DNA of 64,000 nucleotides, from positions 11,099-75,098 of the forward strand of contig QLIY01000795.1 of NCBI GenBank assembly GCA_003260075.1. Reading direction: 5' to 3'. A model generated the notes under the pieces. It made no database searches, was not told the DNA's origin, and saw only the letters and a program-made list of their open reading frames with translations. Made by a program: the position numbers and the translations under genes. The stretch is from Phallusia mammillata (Eukaryota > Chordata > Ascidiacea > Phlebobranchia > Ascidiidae). Positions 24,730 through 37,020 of this stretch are shown piece after piece (positions within the stretch are counted from its first letter, which is position 1; the number at the start of each line of letters is the position of its first letter).

Positions 24730-26059
24730 CAAAAATTACAGTTTGAAGGAGCATTGTTAACGGTTTAGTAAGTTCCAATACTCTTGCAGTAACCTCAAGC
24801 ACAAGTAACAATGATTGGTCAATGATAGCTCTCATTAACATCAGCGCTTTAGTGCCGCAAATATTGCTGGCACATTTGAAGCTTTGGCCAGACAGAGATT
24901 CAGGTTGTGTGCCGCACAATGTACGTAAACAGAATTTGGACATTTGTCTCGGACATACTTTTGCACGCCATTATGTTGTCCAGACATAGCTGCTGCGCCA
25001 CCGTAGAAGAAATGTCCATTCCGGAGTCTAGAAGTATATCAATAATCTGTTTTGCCAATCCCTTTCCAGTTAAATCTGGTGCCTCGGCAAAACATAGGAA
25101 TTTCTGGCAAATGCGTAAGTTGCGAACGTAGCGGAGACACAAGCTCAGTTGTTCCTGCTTCGAGAAGTCGGTGGTTTCGTCCGCTAGAATTGCAAAAAAG
25201 TTGGACTCACATACCTCCCTCACTACAACTTTACGCATTGTGACATCGATGGCTTCAATCAGCTCATTTTGAGCAATGGGGAAAATATACTGCGCATTGC
25301 GAGAAGCTTCATTTATATGGCGTTCGAGAACCGTGTCGCCAGATTGGACCATAAGCTGAAGGTCAGCTCGAAAGTTTCCTTGAGAGTAAAGGTTTTCTAA
25401 ATCAAGTGCCAATTTGCCGCTGTCTCTGTGGCCACGGAACGCCAACCCCAGTCTTCCGATATGTTCCACTGCTCGTATAATTTTCTTCAGAGCATCTGTT
25501 TTTTTGTCGCTGCGTTTCAAAAGCCGAATTCGCTTGTTGGGAAACGTTGCCAATCCCATTTTTTATGCGCAGGCGTAGTTCTGTTGCTTGTCGTATACAT
25601 TCACTGTGAAAGCCATGCGCAAGATGAGACGTCAAATAACCATCTTTTCCAGTTAAATATGTATATTTTGCTAAGGAGTTTTGACTAATTGATTTAATTT
25701 GATCTCCTAAGGAGCAGTTATAACGCAATATTTGCAAAAAAGTCCTTTCTTTAATTGTGAAAATGCAAAGCAATCGTAATACCCGCTGATGTGCAGCTTT
25801 CCAAGATATTTTTTTTCGAGTTTTTTCACCTTCTTCGCGTTCGGAAAAAGGTCATACAAAACTCAGAAGGAGACCAAACATTGTCAAGTAATTCCAATCG
25901 CTTCCTGTCATCAATAACTGGTGTATCAATCGCATGTCCAATATCTAATGGCGAAATAGCATCCGAAAGTAATTCAAAAGTCTTGGGAGATTTGTTACCC
26001 TGGCTTGTCGAGGCTTTTTCTGTTTCTGAATTTTCCGAGGCCATTTTACGTTTTGGCAA
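24730..26059 (-). pseudogene. hAT transposase relic (DUF4371/ZMYM1-like)
   Basis: Reverse-strand coding remnant of a domesticated-type hAT transposase. The N part (26059-25826) starts MPKRKMASENSETEK. The middle (25773-25402) and core (25559-24900) carry LAFRGHRDSGKLA and FFAILADETTDFSKQEQLSLC, with the first catalytic Asp in the ADETTD region. The conserved GGAAAMSGQHNGVQ, YVHCAAHNLNLCLA and VPAIFAALKR follow in another frame (about 25010-24855), so at least two frameshifts are present. LELTKPLTMLLQ marks a distal part after an internal deletion. A dead element inserted in intron 1 of IAP copy 3. Its own inverted repeats were not identified. Confidence 0.85.
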
Positions 26060-26508
26060 AATATGCGTTCATTTTAAACAATATAGTAGCCTACGTTAAA
26101 TCTATCTCGACACAGTTGTTTCTAACAGTGGTTTCCTCTTAATCATATTGTAAATTATCTTTTTTACGTTTTACGTTTATTTTTGAATTTTTGCTCAGCT
26201 TATTAAAGTTTAACGCGGTAGTTACACAGCATAACTGACAAATCGCTTTCAAATTGAAATAGAACTACTTTTGACAAATAACATCGACAACGTTGTGAAC
26301 AACCACAAAGTATCAAAAGTTTGAAATAAGGTAGTACAACCTGCGTAAAGACCATGTAAGAAACCGTTAATAAACATTAGATATTGGAGGTTTATCTAAC
26401 AATCTATTTTTGTATGCAAACAATTTTCTATTCGATTGTAAACTTATATTTATATCGCAAAAATGTTTTTGTTTTTGTGTTTAGTATTTTATAGAAAAAT
26501 ATACTGTC

Positions 26509-26566
26509 ATGGCGGATAATACATCAAACAAGAATTTAAGGAAAAGCGGTGATGAAATGCCATTAG
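26509..26566 (+). CDS. MADN-family copy C, short first exon
   Basis: Encodes MADNTSNKNLRKSGDEMPLG in one exon with a phase-1 donor gtgagt. It fuses the start of exon 1 with the end of exon 2 of other copies, as if by internal deletion. The leader upstream (26200-26508) matches copy B. No later MADN exon is found before IAP exons begin at 27228, so it is probably a fragment. Confidence 0.55.
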
Positions 26567-26604
26567 GTGAGTAAACGACATGCAGTAGGGACAAGCTTAA
26601 AAAA

Positions 26605-26745
26605 TATCGATAGGTAGCGTGAAGAGCGTTGGAAATTGTTTGAAAGAAAAGTTGTGAAAAATTGGGCATCAACCGATAAAATACCTTGATCGAAATTCAT
26701 CCCCGGGAACGTCCTGGGTTCGAACCCCGTGAAAAACAAGTTACG
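26605..26745 (+). mobile_element. tRNA-derived SINE, copy with intact B box
   Basis: Contains aattcatccccgggaacg then gggttcgaaccccgtg, an excellent RNA polymerase III B box. The A-box region is shortened relative to the copy near 42.1 kb. It lies downstream of MADN copy C. Confidence 0.75.
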
Positions 26746-28140
26746 TGAAAATGCTGACGGTTAGCTTATATGTTATTGGATTAAACAATATCTTGTTATT
26801 AGCTCTAGCCCGGGTATTCTGCCACAAATTTTACAGCATACAGTTTTGATAAATAAAAAACACCTGGCACATCACCACTACGGCACACAAGTTTCTGTCT
26901 TGAATGGAAAAAGGCTAACGGGGATCCACCTTTTAACACGTTCTCTGTTGAAAAGTACGCGAATGCTCTTTCTTTGTTTCTTTTACTTGCTTTTGGAGCG
27001 ACGGGCGTTCACTCCCTATTTTTTCGGCACTGACCACGACTGAGTTCCCTGTTTCAACAAATGAATGGGTCCCTGTCACATAACTCTTGTAGTGTAGCTG
27101 CAGCGCGTTTATCATCTTTCCACAAATTGTCAACTTTTTCGCTGGTACCAATTTGTGCCTATGTTTTTTGATAAACAAGTTAAGAATATCTGAGAAACAT
27201 TTTTGTATACATTTTTAAAAATTACAGGCGAAACTTTCTTCAATCAACAATTATCACGTCACAATACGGGTTTTACTTCTGGTTTGGAAGAGAAAATTTG
27301 GAACTGGTTTGCTGCGATGGCATATCAAGACAGGTTTGTATCAGTGCTTGATTTGAGCCTACCATTACACTCGGCCACCTATAGGTTGCCCCTTTTTTAT
27401 ATGGGTTTGCCACAATTCCAAAATTCGGGCCTTGGTTTCAATCAATTAGGGGTCGGGTCTTTAGGCTCGTCTACGACACTAGCACCAAACATCAAGCAAA
27501 GAACTCGACGCAGCTGTAATTAAGCACCCAACGGTTGCAATTACGCCAAAGAAGATGATTTTTTTCCTCATATTTGATAATATTGTAGCAAACTGTGGCA
27601 TTGGACCAATGAAGCAAAACAAATAAAGTTGAAATGTTACCCAAAATTTCCTGCGATACAAACCCTTTCATTAATTTGTTTAGACCGAAAGATCCTCCTG
27701 GCCAGAGGAGCTTATATTATCCACCGGGTGATACTTTTAGGGAATCCTACCGACTTTCAACTTTTGTCAGATGTCGAGAAAAATTACCGACAAACCCACA
27801 AAGTTTGGCATCAGCTGGTTTCTTCTACACAGGATACAAAGACCGAGTGAAATGCTTCAGGTTAATTTCGATCTAGCAACTTTTTGTCAATGAAGTAAAG
27901 TAGAGTTTATATTTGACCGAGCCTGCTGGTCACTTCATATTATTATAACTATTGACCTCCTGTGTTTGGTATCAACATGTTTTTCTGGGTTATATGTTTT
28001 TCTGCTTTTTTGCTGTTTAGGACAAACTTTAAAATTAAATGTGGAATCCTGTCACGCGGCAATCATGCTGTGAGCGCGTAATAGGTTCAAAACATCAAAG
28101 GTACATTGCGCCATAATTGGTGCAACTCATTGCTTAAAAT

Positions 28141-28458
28141 CAGGAGTGACCAACCCTTGTCGTTGTGAGACCAAATACAATTTCGATGATTAGATCGCAG
28201 ACCGCACCTTTACATAACACAAGGTGGTTTTACTAGGTTGCATAACAAAACTGCCTTACTACAAGTAAAATTCGCATTTGATTCTCGCAGCATATTGTCA
28301 GGTCGCAGAAAAATAGCACCGGGCGCACTAATCTGCACAACCAATATAATAATTGGACTCGTTTCCCAGTACATTTGAAATCCAAGTGTCTCTGCGGGCT
28401 GCACAACTTTAATGAACTTGACGCATTTGGCCCGCGGGCTGCAGGTCGACCACCCCTG
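28141..28458. mobile_element. hAT MITE in BIR1 intron
   Basis: Starts caggagtgaccaacc, ends ggtcgaccacccctg. Flanks cttaaaat (28133-28140) and cttcaaat (28459-28466) match at 7 of 8. The paralogous intron near 39626 (ttctgcttcaaatgg) lacks it, giving an empty site. Confidence 0.88.
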
Positions 28459-29131
28459 CTTCAAATGGAAGTTTCCAAACCTGTGGGGGAATAACTTTTA
28501 CACATTGCGGACATAGCTTACAGGCCTAACGCATCGCCGTTCCAAAAACGTCCGCTAAGCGCTTTTGCGGGACTATACAAATAGTACAGTCTTATTTAGG
28601 GTCAGATTGTGCTACTGTCAAATAGTACAATTATGTGCAGCTAATGTCAAACAGTAAACTTCGCAGGCCGAATAAAAAGCTGTCGTGGGCCGCAGTTTGG
28701 TGGCCCCGTGCTAATGTGTAAGTCACGTGATTCATGTATACGGTCACGTGTTTCTTTATTAGACATGTAATTTGGCCGGGGGTTTTCAGGTTTAATTTTC
28801 AATACAACGACGATATTTCGCCGCATTTTTTCCTTCAACCCTTTTACTGCCGGAATCCTGGCTTGTACTTTCGGGTTTCGGCCCCAACTTCAGGCCAGCT
28901 TACAACCCTGTTATGTATCACAAGTTGTGGGTTGTGCGTACAAGACTGGACCGTCAGAGCAGCGAGATGGCACAGGGATGATTGTCCGTTGATGAAAGGA
29001 GAGGATTGTGGCAATGTAGAGACAGGTACGAACCGTTATAGTTTAAGTTTTTTGTGCCATCATGTTGGTTATTTATTTTTCTTTAAATGCTTCAGGACAT
29101 TATATCAGCTATTGCTGCCAGGCATAATATT

Positions 29132-29265
29132 AAGTTTATAGAGCTCTTCTGGCAATTGTATTTTTATTCCGACGTTTCGACGTCCTATACAGGTCGTCTT
29201 CATCAGGGTAAATAACAATGAATGCGACTAGTACAGTGCACGATAAAGAAATATATTTATAATGT
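29132..29265. mobile_element. MITE or retroelement end with agctcttctgg repeat
   Basis: Begins aagtttatagagctcttctgg, contains the reverse complement of a CTGATGA...GAAAC motif and gtgcacgataaag. The matching right end is not present. Confidence 0.6.
29167..29208 (-). ncRNA. Candidate hammerhead-like ribozyme core
   Basis: On the minus strand CTGATGA is followed by a possible stem (GACGACC paired with GGACGUC, one mismatch, loop UGUAUA) and then GAAAC. These are the core elements of a hammerhead. Stems I and III are not convincing by eye. Related, weaker copies lie at 15330, 30235 and 63051-63090. Confidence 0.25.
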
Positions 29266-29789
29266 TATTTGTTTCCCATTGATTAAGAGAACTTTGATGT
29301 GGTAAATTTGCAACAGATTTATGTAAGGAAACTGATGTATATTTGTTGTAACGTTTCCCATTAGCACAAAGCGCCGACAATTAAGTTCCCTCGTAATTTG
29401 AGTCGCCCCGTGCGCAGCCTAATTGGTTTGCGACTTGCAAGACTACGCTTTGCTAATGTTTTTCTGTGAACAGTTTGACAGGGTTGGGTTTAACAGGTCA
29501 AACAGCAAAAATGTTTGTTATGCACAAAAGCAAAACGTTTTTGCACAAACCTGTCAAAAGTTTGGAGGTTTCGTTATTTGCTTGAATTTAAAGTTAATGT
29601 TTATGGGGAATTTTATATATTATTATGGAAGAATTATTATTAGCTAAATGCCGAAAACCGAGTTATTTATTTACATTCAGGTGGAGGAAAGCTTGTTCGC
29701 TTCTTGCGACCAACCGACAGATCTCAAGTAAGCAAGCTGTACATTAAACATATTAAGGACTCATTGGAAAAAAAACCTACACCAATAGT

Positions 29790-30066
29790 GGTACGCCGGA
29801 ACTTTTCAGGTGGTACGCGGGTAGCTTTTTAACCTAAGTCCGATCTAAAATTGCAACTTAACTGACCCAACTAATCAGCTCTGGTTTGGGTGAAACTTGT
29901 GTTTTAGACATTCTTTTGAAATCAAATATGGTAGCCAGGTTGAGAAAATGAGCCTATTTCTTGGTCTATCCATTCAAACAGGGCTTAGGTTTATAGGTGG
30001 TACGCAGCGATGGATAAAAGTTGTCTGGTGGTACTCGATACGCATAAGATTGAGAAACACTGCTCT
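29790..30066. mobile_element. hAT-like MITE (ggtggtacgc type)
   Basis: Starts near agtggtacgccggaac and ends gattgagaaacactgctc, with inner ggtggtacgc motifs on both sides. Termini are worn and a target duplication is not clear. Confidence 0.5.
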
Positions 30067-30187
30067 AAACATTGGCATGTTGTACAGATTTTAAGCCAGT
30101 TGGTATAGTTTGGATGCGAGCAATTTTTGGTTTTGTTTATTTAAATAGTTTTTGCATATATAAGATATTGCTGCCAGGCATATTATC

Positions 30188-30326
30188 AAGTTTATAGAGC
30201 TCTTCTGGCAAATGTATTTTTATTCCGACGTTTCGTGCCTTTATCAGGCGAAATGATACTGAGTGCGACTAGAACAGTGCACGATAAACAATAGAAATAC
30301 ATTTGCCAGAAGAGCTCTTTAAACTT
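30188..30326. mobile_element. Complete short MITE, agctcttctgg type
   Basis: Starts aagtttatagagctcttctg, ends cagaagagctctttaaactt, a near-perfect inverted repeat extending over gccagaagagc and atacatttgc. The inner part has ttatcaggcgaaatg and gtgcacgataaac. Confidence 0.88.
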
Positions 30327-30659
30327 GACAGTTTTTGCATGCCTGAAAATTTTAATGTTTTTTGAAGATTGGTACAAGAGGTCGTAATTTGCCTGATTTT
30401 GTTCGAACAAGTAATTCTGCTGCAAGTTCAAGTTCACCCAGTTTGAGATCAAAGCGTGAGTTGACAAAAATATATTATGAAAATATGCACAGAAACAAGT
30501 TTCAAATTTTACAGATCGTGCACCTGCTGTGCATCAAACTGCGAGGCCTGTGTTTCAGAGTAGCTCGATTAACGTAAGTTTGTGTTTTTCTGTCTTTTGA
30601 GTGGGTTTTTTTAATGCTGTTAACCTATAAGATGTACATAAAATAGAAAAGTATAAATG

Positions 30660-30661
<2 letters not shown>

Positions 30662-30722
<61 letters not shown>
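30662..30722. other. 61-G run in intron 8 of IAP copy 4
   Basis: Lies between gtataaatgttg and ttctacagtttaaaag. The intact gene's intron at 57960-58050 has about 70 bases of ordinary sequence here, ending in ttctacagtttgaaag. The run therefore replaces unique sequence. Confidence 0.8.
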
Positions 30723-30724
<2 letters not shown>

Positions 30725-32213
30725 CTACAGTTTAAAAGACGAAAACCAAGCAATCATCATTAGCATAAAAGCTTTAACTTTGAAGATTTGAAGCGGTTTC
30801 ATGTTTAAATACAATTACAAAACTTTCTTTAGGCAACTGTTTACCATCAATTTTTAAGTTGCAACATCACATACCGAAACTAATTAGTTTTTTTCCATGT
30901 TGCAAGCATTAGTTAGGGTTAAAACTTCCTCATGTAGTAGGACGTGAAACCCAAACTTGCTGGGATATTGTGACGTAACAATTTTCGACTGACAACAAGT
31001 GAATAAAACTGGAACTAATCCTTTGTTGTCTTCTAATCGAAAAGATGACTTCATACATTTTAACTTTCAACACAGTAGCAAAGACTAAGAATGTTCATTA
31101 AAGAAACGATCAATTTGGCAAAAATATGTTTTTAATTCGTTTTTCCTGCAGTCTGTTGAATTCGCGACAATTCCGTCATCTTACCACGAAAGATTTGTGA
31201 AAAACTTGGACTTGAGAAAAAATCAGAAAGACTGTAAGTTAAACATTTGATCAAATTTTAAATAAATAAGACAAGCATGACATACTACTTTTGCGTGCAT
31301 TGTTACGTCAATTTCTGCGAAACAGAAAGTTAATTTTAGTTTCTTTTAGTNTGATAAAATTTTAAATAAATAAGACAAGCATGACATACTACTTTCTGTG
31401 TGCATTGTTACGTCAATTTCTGCGAAACAGAAAGTTAATTTTAGTTTCTTTTAGTTGGTAAATCCGGCATATATAAGGTATTAGGCTACGTCCTATACTG
31501 CGAAACTGGAGTTTCAACAACTGGACTTTAAGTTTCACTCGTGCAATTTTCTATTACTTTATTTGAGTAAACAGTAGATCACAAACTAAAACAACCCTGT
31601 TCAGATCGCCAATCGGCCTTGGCGGTGTTACTTACTGGAATACAAATAGGTCACCAAAATTAATTCATAGCATCCCAGCCTAATCGAAGGCGTCATGTTG
31701 AATGAGTCGGTCACCAAGCATTCCCATATACCAGCGGCTCTTAAACTTTTTCACCAAAAAGAATAGACTAAACACAATTCCAAACAAAAGTAATTAAAGA
31801 CTGGAAATCTTGGCGTTCATCTTACAGTCGATACGATTGCGACTGTGCTATTGACGTCACTACGCGCATTAATCGTTTCGTACGACGAACATCACGGCGC
31901 GTAAATGTTTTGGAAAAGTTATGAATTAAATGCGGGCGTCCATTCAGGGATATCGCCGAACGGTGCTATGTTTGTGCTTCTAAGTTACAATAAGTCAGGC
32001 ACTCGCATGCCATATATGCGAGTCATAAACATGATTAAATTTGCGTCAAAGGCGCAACTTTTAGACCTTAAACACCGATAAAAAGTGTTTTTTTTTCTCA
32101 TATTTGATAATATTGTAGCAAACTGTGGCATTGGACCAATAAAGCAAAACAAACAAAGTTGAAACGTTACCCAAAATTTCGTGCAATACAAACGCTTTCA
32201 TTAATTTTTTCAG

Positions 32214-32984
32214 GCCGAAAGACCCTCCCGACCAGAGGAGCGTGTATATTCCACCGGGTGATACGACTTTCAACTTTCGTCAGATTTCCCGAACATTCTC
32301 CGGCAAACCCACGACGTTTAGCATCAGCAGGTTTCTTCTACACTGGATACAAAGACCGAGTGAAATGCTTCAGGTTAATTTCGAACTACTTTTAGCGATT
32401 TTTGTCAATAAAACCTTCTAAAGTAGAGTTTAAATTTGACCGAGCCTGCTGGTCACGTCATGCTAAAATAACTATTGGCCTCCTGTGTTTGGTCTCAACA
32501 TGGTTTTCTGGGTTATAATCCGACAGTTTGTTGCACCACAGCTGTTTTGCTGATTATGATGAACTTTCACCTAAATGTGCAACCTGTCACGTTGCAATCG
32601 TGCTGTGAACGCGTAATAGGTTCAAAACATCAATGGTACATTGCACTTGGTGCAACGCATTTGCCTAAAATCAGTGGTGGGCAACCTTTGTCATTGTAAG
32701 GCCAAATACAATTCAGATGATTAGATCGCGGGCCGCATCTTTAAAAAGAATCGACCCGGGTTTTTCAGGTTTGATTTTCGGATTCCTGGCTTGTAGTTTC
32801 GGTTTTCGGCCCCAATTTCAGGCCTTTTTATACAACTCTGTTCTTGTGTCAACAGTTGTGGGCTGTGCGTACAAGACTGGACAGTCAGCGATGACGTCAG
32901 AGCTGCGAGATGGCACAGGGATGATTGTCCGTTGATGAAAGGAGAAGATTGTGGAAACGTTAAGATCTGTAAGAGTCGTTGTCA

Positions 32985-33016
<32 letters not shown>

Positions 33017-33909
33017 TATAGTGTGTTATCTTGGTTGTTAGAGTGACAAACTTTTTTCATCAAGTGTTTTGGAAACATACTCATGATTTTTTTAGCTACC
33101 CATTGATTAACAGAACTTTGATGTGAAAAATTTGCAACAGATTTGTGTTAGAAACATGTAGTTTTGTTGAAACAGTTCTTCAACTTCAGCTGTTTACAGT
33201 TCCCTTCAGCACGAAGCGCCGTAATTAAGTTCTCACTTTTGAGTCGCCCCCTTGCCAACCTAATTGGTTTGCGACTTAATTTTTCAGCACGTGTGCTTTT
33301 TGTTGTTTTTTCGTGAACAGTTTGACGGAAGGGTGAGGTTTATTTGGACAGAGAACAGTGTTTTGCACAAAAACAGGGGGGGGGGTCATGACTTTGGTTT
33401 GTTATTTTTTTTCTTCATATGCTTCAGGAATACATTCATTATTATATTTGTTTCCCATTGATTAACATACCTTTGATATGATAAATTTGCAACAGATTTG
33501 TGTTAGAAACATGTAGTTTTGTTGAAACAGTTCTTTAACTTCAACTGTTTACGTTCCCCTCCAGCACTAAGCGCCGTAATTAAGTTCTCACTTTTGAGTC
33601 GCCCCCTTGCGCAGCTTGATTGATTTGCGGCGTGATTTTTCAGCAAGTGTGTTTTGTTGTTTTTGCGTGAACAGTTTGACAGAAGGGTGAGGTTTATTTG
33701 GACAGAGAACAGTGTTTTGCACAAAAACAATGAGGCATCCCAATGAACCGTTAAACCTGTGAAAAGTTTCAAGGTTTTTTTTTGTTTAAATTTGCAGTTA
33801 ATGTTTATGGAAGAATTATTCCTAACCAAATTTCGAAAACCGAGTTATTTATTTGCATACAGGCGGAGGAGGTCTTGCTCGATTATTGCAATCAACCGAC
33901 AGATATCAG
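32214..33909 (+). pseudogene. IAP-family copy 5, exons 4-6
   Basis: Exon 4 (32214-32373) is 160 bases instead of 177: a 17-base deletion after IPPGD removes the segment coding for FMESYR and shifts frame. Exon 5 (32856-32968) is intact: [14 protein letters not shown] and [14 protein letters not shown]. Exon 6 (33863-33909) reads GGGLARLLQSTDRYQ. The region between exons 5 and 6 contains a duplicated intron block and two G runs (32985-33014, 33376-33385). MADN exons follow directly. Confidence 0.85.
33082..33610. repeat. Intron block present twice around a 10-G run
   Basis: 33100-33280 and 33455-33640 share long, nearly identical stretches (gatttgtgttagaaacatgt, ttaagttctcacttttgag). The G run at 33376-33385 lies between them. 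This fits two alleles placed in series. Confidence 0.75.
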
Positions 33910-34239
33910 GTAAGGAAGTTGCATCTAAAACATAATGGAATAGTTTAAAGTTTAAAAACCTTTGTGATCCCCTTTTCATGCATTTTGGTATTTTACCATT
34001 GGGTTCAAAAGTTGGAACGTTGTACAGATTTCAAGTTTACTTATTCTTGAGTCAATTTTGTTTAAAGTTAAAGTAGGTGTAACAAATACAACATCAGATA
34101 ACTCTTCATATTATCGTGGAGAAAACAAAACTATATATTTTACTTTTCAAGTCCGTGTATAGTGTTCCTAAGCATATTTTTGTTATTTGGTGTTTCAACT
34201 AACACTTTCTATAACTAGATAAGATGTGATTGTTTTTAG

Positions 34240-34698
34240 GTGTACAGCAGAGATTTACCAACTCACTCAAGCAGGGGGGGGGGGATCTCAGGTATGCAAA
34301 GTTGCAACGTAATTGAATTGGAGTTTAGTTAAAAAAAAACTTTGGAAAAAAAACTCTTCATACAGTTTGCTATCGTTTCATTGGGTTCAAAAGTTTGAAT
34401 GTTGTACAGATTTCAAGTCTACTTATTCTTGAGTCAGTTTTGTTAAAAGTTAAAGTAGATCTAACAAATACAACTTCAGATACCTCTTCATATTATCGTA
34501 GAGAAAACAAAACTACATTTTTCTTATTCGTTATTTCGACAAGCATATTCTATAACTAGATAAGATGTGATTGCTTTTAGGTGTACAGCAGAGATTTGCC
34601 AACTCACTTAACCATAGTTGAGTCTGCGGGCAACATCTGGCAGCCCAGAAAAACATCACCCGATGATTTGAGAAACAGGGGTGATGCAATACCATCAG
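34240..34698 (+). pseudogene. MADN-family exon 2, two versions in series
   Basis: The first version starts at 34240 (GTGTACAGCAGAGATTTACC) and is cut by an 11-G run at 34274-34284. About 330 bases later the preceding intron and the exon recur in full (34581-34698), coding VESAGNIWQPRKTSPDD and ending LRNRGDAIPSG with a phase-1 donor. No exon 1 or later MADN exon is joined to it here, so it is a fragment or a split gene. Confidence 0.75.
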
Positions 34699-34754
34699 GT
34701 AACAAGCAGCATATGGGGAACTTTTAACAAAAAAGCATAACGAGCTTGAAAAAT

Positions 34755-34925
34755 ACCTATAGGTGGCATAAAGAGCGTTGGCAATCGTTTGAAAGAAAAG
34801 TTGTATAAAAATGGGCACCAACCGAATGGTCCAGCGCGCCTGACACATATAACTTACAAACATAAAAAAAAAAACTTGATCGGAATTCGTCTCCAGGATT
34901 GCCCTGAGTTCGAACCCCGTGAAAA
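34755..34925 (+). mobile_element. tRNA-derived SINE after MADN exon 2
   Basis: Has ggtccagcgcgcctgacaca (A-box region) and gagttcgaaccccgtg (B box), in the same place relative to MADN exon 2 as the copies near 22.1 and 42.1 kb. Confidence 0.75.
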
Positions 34926-36744
34926 ACAAGTTACGTGAAAATGCTGACGGTTAGCTTATATGTTATTGGATTAAACAATATCTTGTTATTAGCTCTAGCC
35001 CGGGTATTCTGCCACAAATTTTACAGCATACAGTTTTGATAAATAAAAAACACCTGGCACATCACCACTACGGCACACAAGTTTCTGTCTTGAATGGAAA
35101 AAGGCTAACGGGGATCCACCTTTTAACACGTTCTCTGTTGAAAAGTACGCGAATGCTCTTTCTTTGTTTCTTTTACTTGCTTTTGGAGCGACGGGCGTTC
35201 ACTCCCTATTTTTTCGGCACTGACCACGACTGAGTTCCCTGTTTCAACAAATGAATGGGTCCCTGTCACAGGGGGGGGGGGTATGTTATTGGATTGAACA
35301 ATATCTTGTTATTAGCTCTAACCCGGGTTTTCTGCCACAAATTTTACGGCATACAGTTTTGATAAATAAAAAAACACCTGGCACATCACCACCACGGCAC
35401 ACAAGTTTCTGTCTTGAATGGAAAAAGGCTAACGGGGGATCCACCTTTTAACACGTTCTCTGTTGAAAACCACGACTGAGTTCCCTGTTTCAACAAATGA
35501 ATGGGTCCCTGTCACATAACTCTTGTAGTGTAGCTGCAGCGCGTTTATCATCTTTCCACAAATTGTCAACTTTTTCGCTGGTACCAATTTGTGCCTATGT
35601 TTTTTGATAAACAAGTTAAGAATATCTGAGGGGGGGGGGGAAACATTTTTGTATACATTTTTAAAAATTACAGGCGAAACTTTCTTCAATCAACAATTAT
35701 CACGTCACAATACGGGTTTTACTTCTGGTTTGGAAGAGAAAATTTGGAACTGGTTTGCTGCGATGGCATATCAAGACAGGTTTGTATCAGTGCTTGATTT
35801 GAGCCTACCATTACACTCGGCCACCTATAGGTTGCCCCTTTTTATATGGGTTTGCCACAATTCCAAAATTCGGGCCTTGGTTTCAATCAATTAGGGGTCG
35901 GGTCTTTAGGCTCGTCTACGACACTAGCACCAAACATCAAGCAAAGAACTCGACGCAGCTGTAATTAAGCACCCAACGGTTGCAATTACGCCAAAGAAGA
36001 TGATTTTTTTCCTCATATTTGATAATATTGTAGCAAACTGTGGCATTGGACCAATGAAGCAAAACAAATAAAGTTGAAATGTTACCCAAAATTTCCTGCG
36101 ATACAAACCCTTTCATTAATTTGTTTAGACCGAAAGATCCTCCTGGCCAGAGGAGCTTATATTATCCACCGGGTGATACTTTTAGGGAATCCTACCGACT
36201 TTCAACTTTTGTCAGATGTCGAGAAAAATTGCCGACAAACCCACAAAGTTTGGCATCAGCTGGTTTCTTCTACACAGGATACAAAGACCGAGTGAAATGC
36301 TTCAGGTTAATTTCGATCTAGCAACTTTTTGTCAATGAAGTAAAGTAGAGTTTATATTTGACCGAGCCTGCTGGTCACTTCATATTATTATAACTATTGA
36401 CCTCCTGTGTTTGGTATCAACATGTTTTTCTGGGTTATATGTTTTTCTGCTTTTTTGCTGTTTAGGACAAACTTTAAAATTAAATGTGGAATCCTGTCAC
36501 GCGGCAATCATGCTGTGAGCGCGTAATAGGTTCAAAACATCAAAGGTACATTGCGCCATAATTGGTGCAACTCATTGCTTAAAATCAGGAGTGACCAACC
36601 CTTGTCGTTGTGAGACCAAATACAATTTCGATGATTAGATCGCAGACCGCACCTTTACATAACACAAGGTGGTTTTACTAGGTTGCATAACAAAACTGCC
36701 TTACTACAAGTAAAATTCGCATTTGATTCTCGCAGCATATTGTC
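34921..36744 (+). repeat. Near-identical second copy of 26735-28300
   Basis: Repeats MADN/IAP copy 4 sequence almost base for base, including IAP exon 3 (35674-35779) and exon 4 (36129-36305), both the same length as at 27228-27333 and 27684-27860. It starts in the SINE, ends abruptly at a 10-G run (36745-36754), and contains runs at 35271-35281 and 35629-35640. The run at 35629 is inserted between ctgag and aaac with no base lost relative to the sister copy. 35282-35520 is a further shorter version of 34950-35270. The pattern suggests haplotype or contig redundancy rather than old duplication. Confidence 0.88.
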
Positions 36745-37020
36745 GGGGGGGGGGTTTGTTGCGCCTTATAACGTCTCAACGTTGCGCAGCTATTTCCGAC
36801 TATGTGATTATTTAGGGCAATTGAGCTGCTACGATTTGTTTCAACGAGCAAAAAAAAACTAAATTCACATTCAAATTGGCTGGTGCTGCAGTACCGTAGT
36901 GTACATGCACGACACTGATGATGATTGTACAACCATCTACAACACAAATCACTATACTGTTAACATCCAGCACAGTATACTTTGATCGTATCTTACTTAC
37001 ACTCACTTTATCTTATTTAG

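Larger units (their letters stand above)
27228..31233 (+). pseudogene. IAP-family copy 4, exons 3-9, frame broken
   Basis: Exons by homology to the intact gene: exon 3 27228-27333 (106 against 136 bases, frame lost); exon 4 27684-27860 (intact, [26 protein letters not shown]); exon 5 28925-29025 (12-base in-frame deletion after CVQDWT); exon 6 29681-29727; exon 7 30368-30455 (one codon longer); exon 8 30515-30573; exon 9 31152-31233, one base short before QKD, where the intact gene reads KESERL. BIR2 and later exons are absent: after the N at 31351 the sequence repeats itself and then matches introns that flank BIR2 in the intact gene. Exons 3-4 occur again at 35674-36305. Confidence 0.85.
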
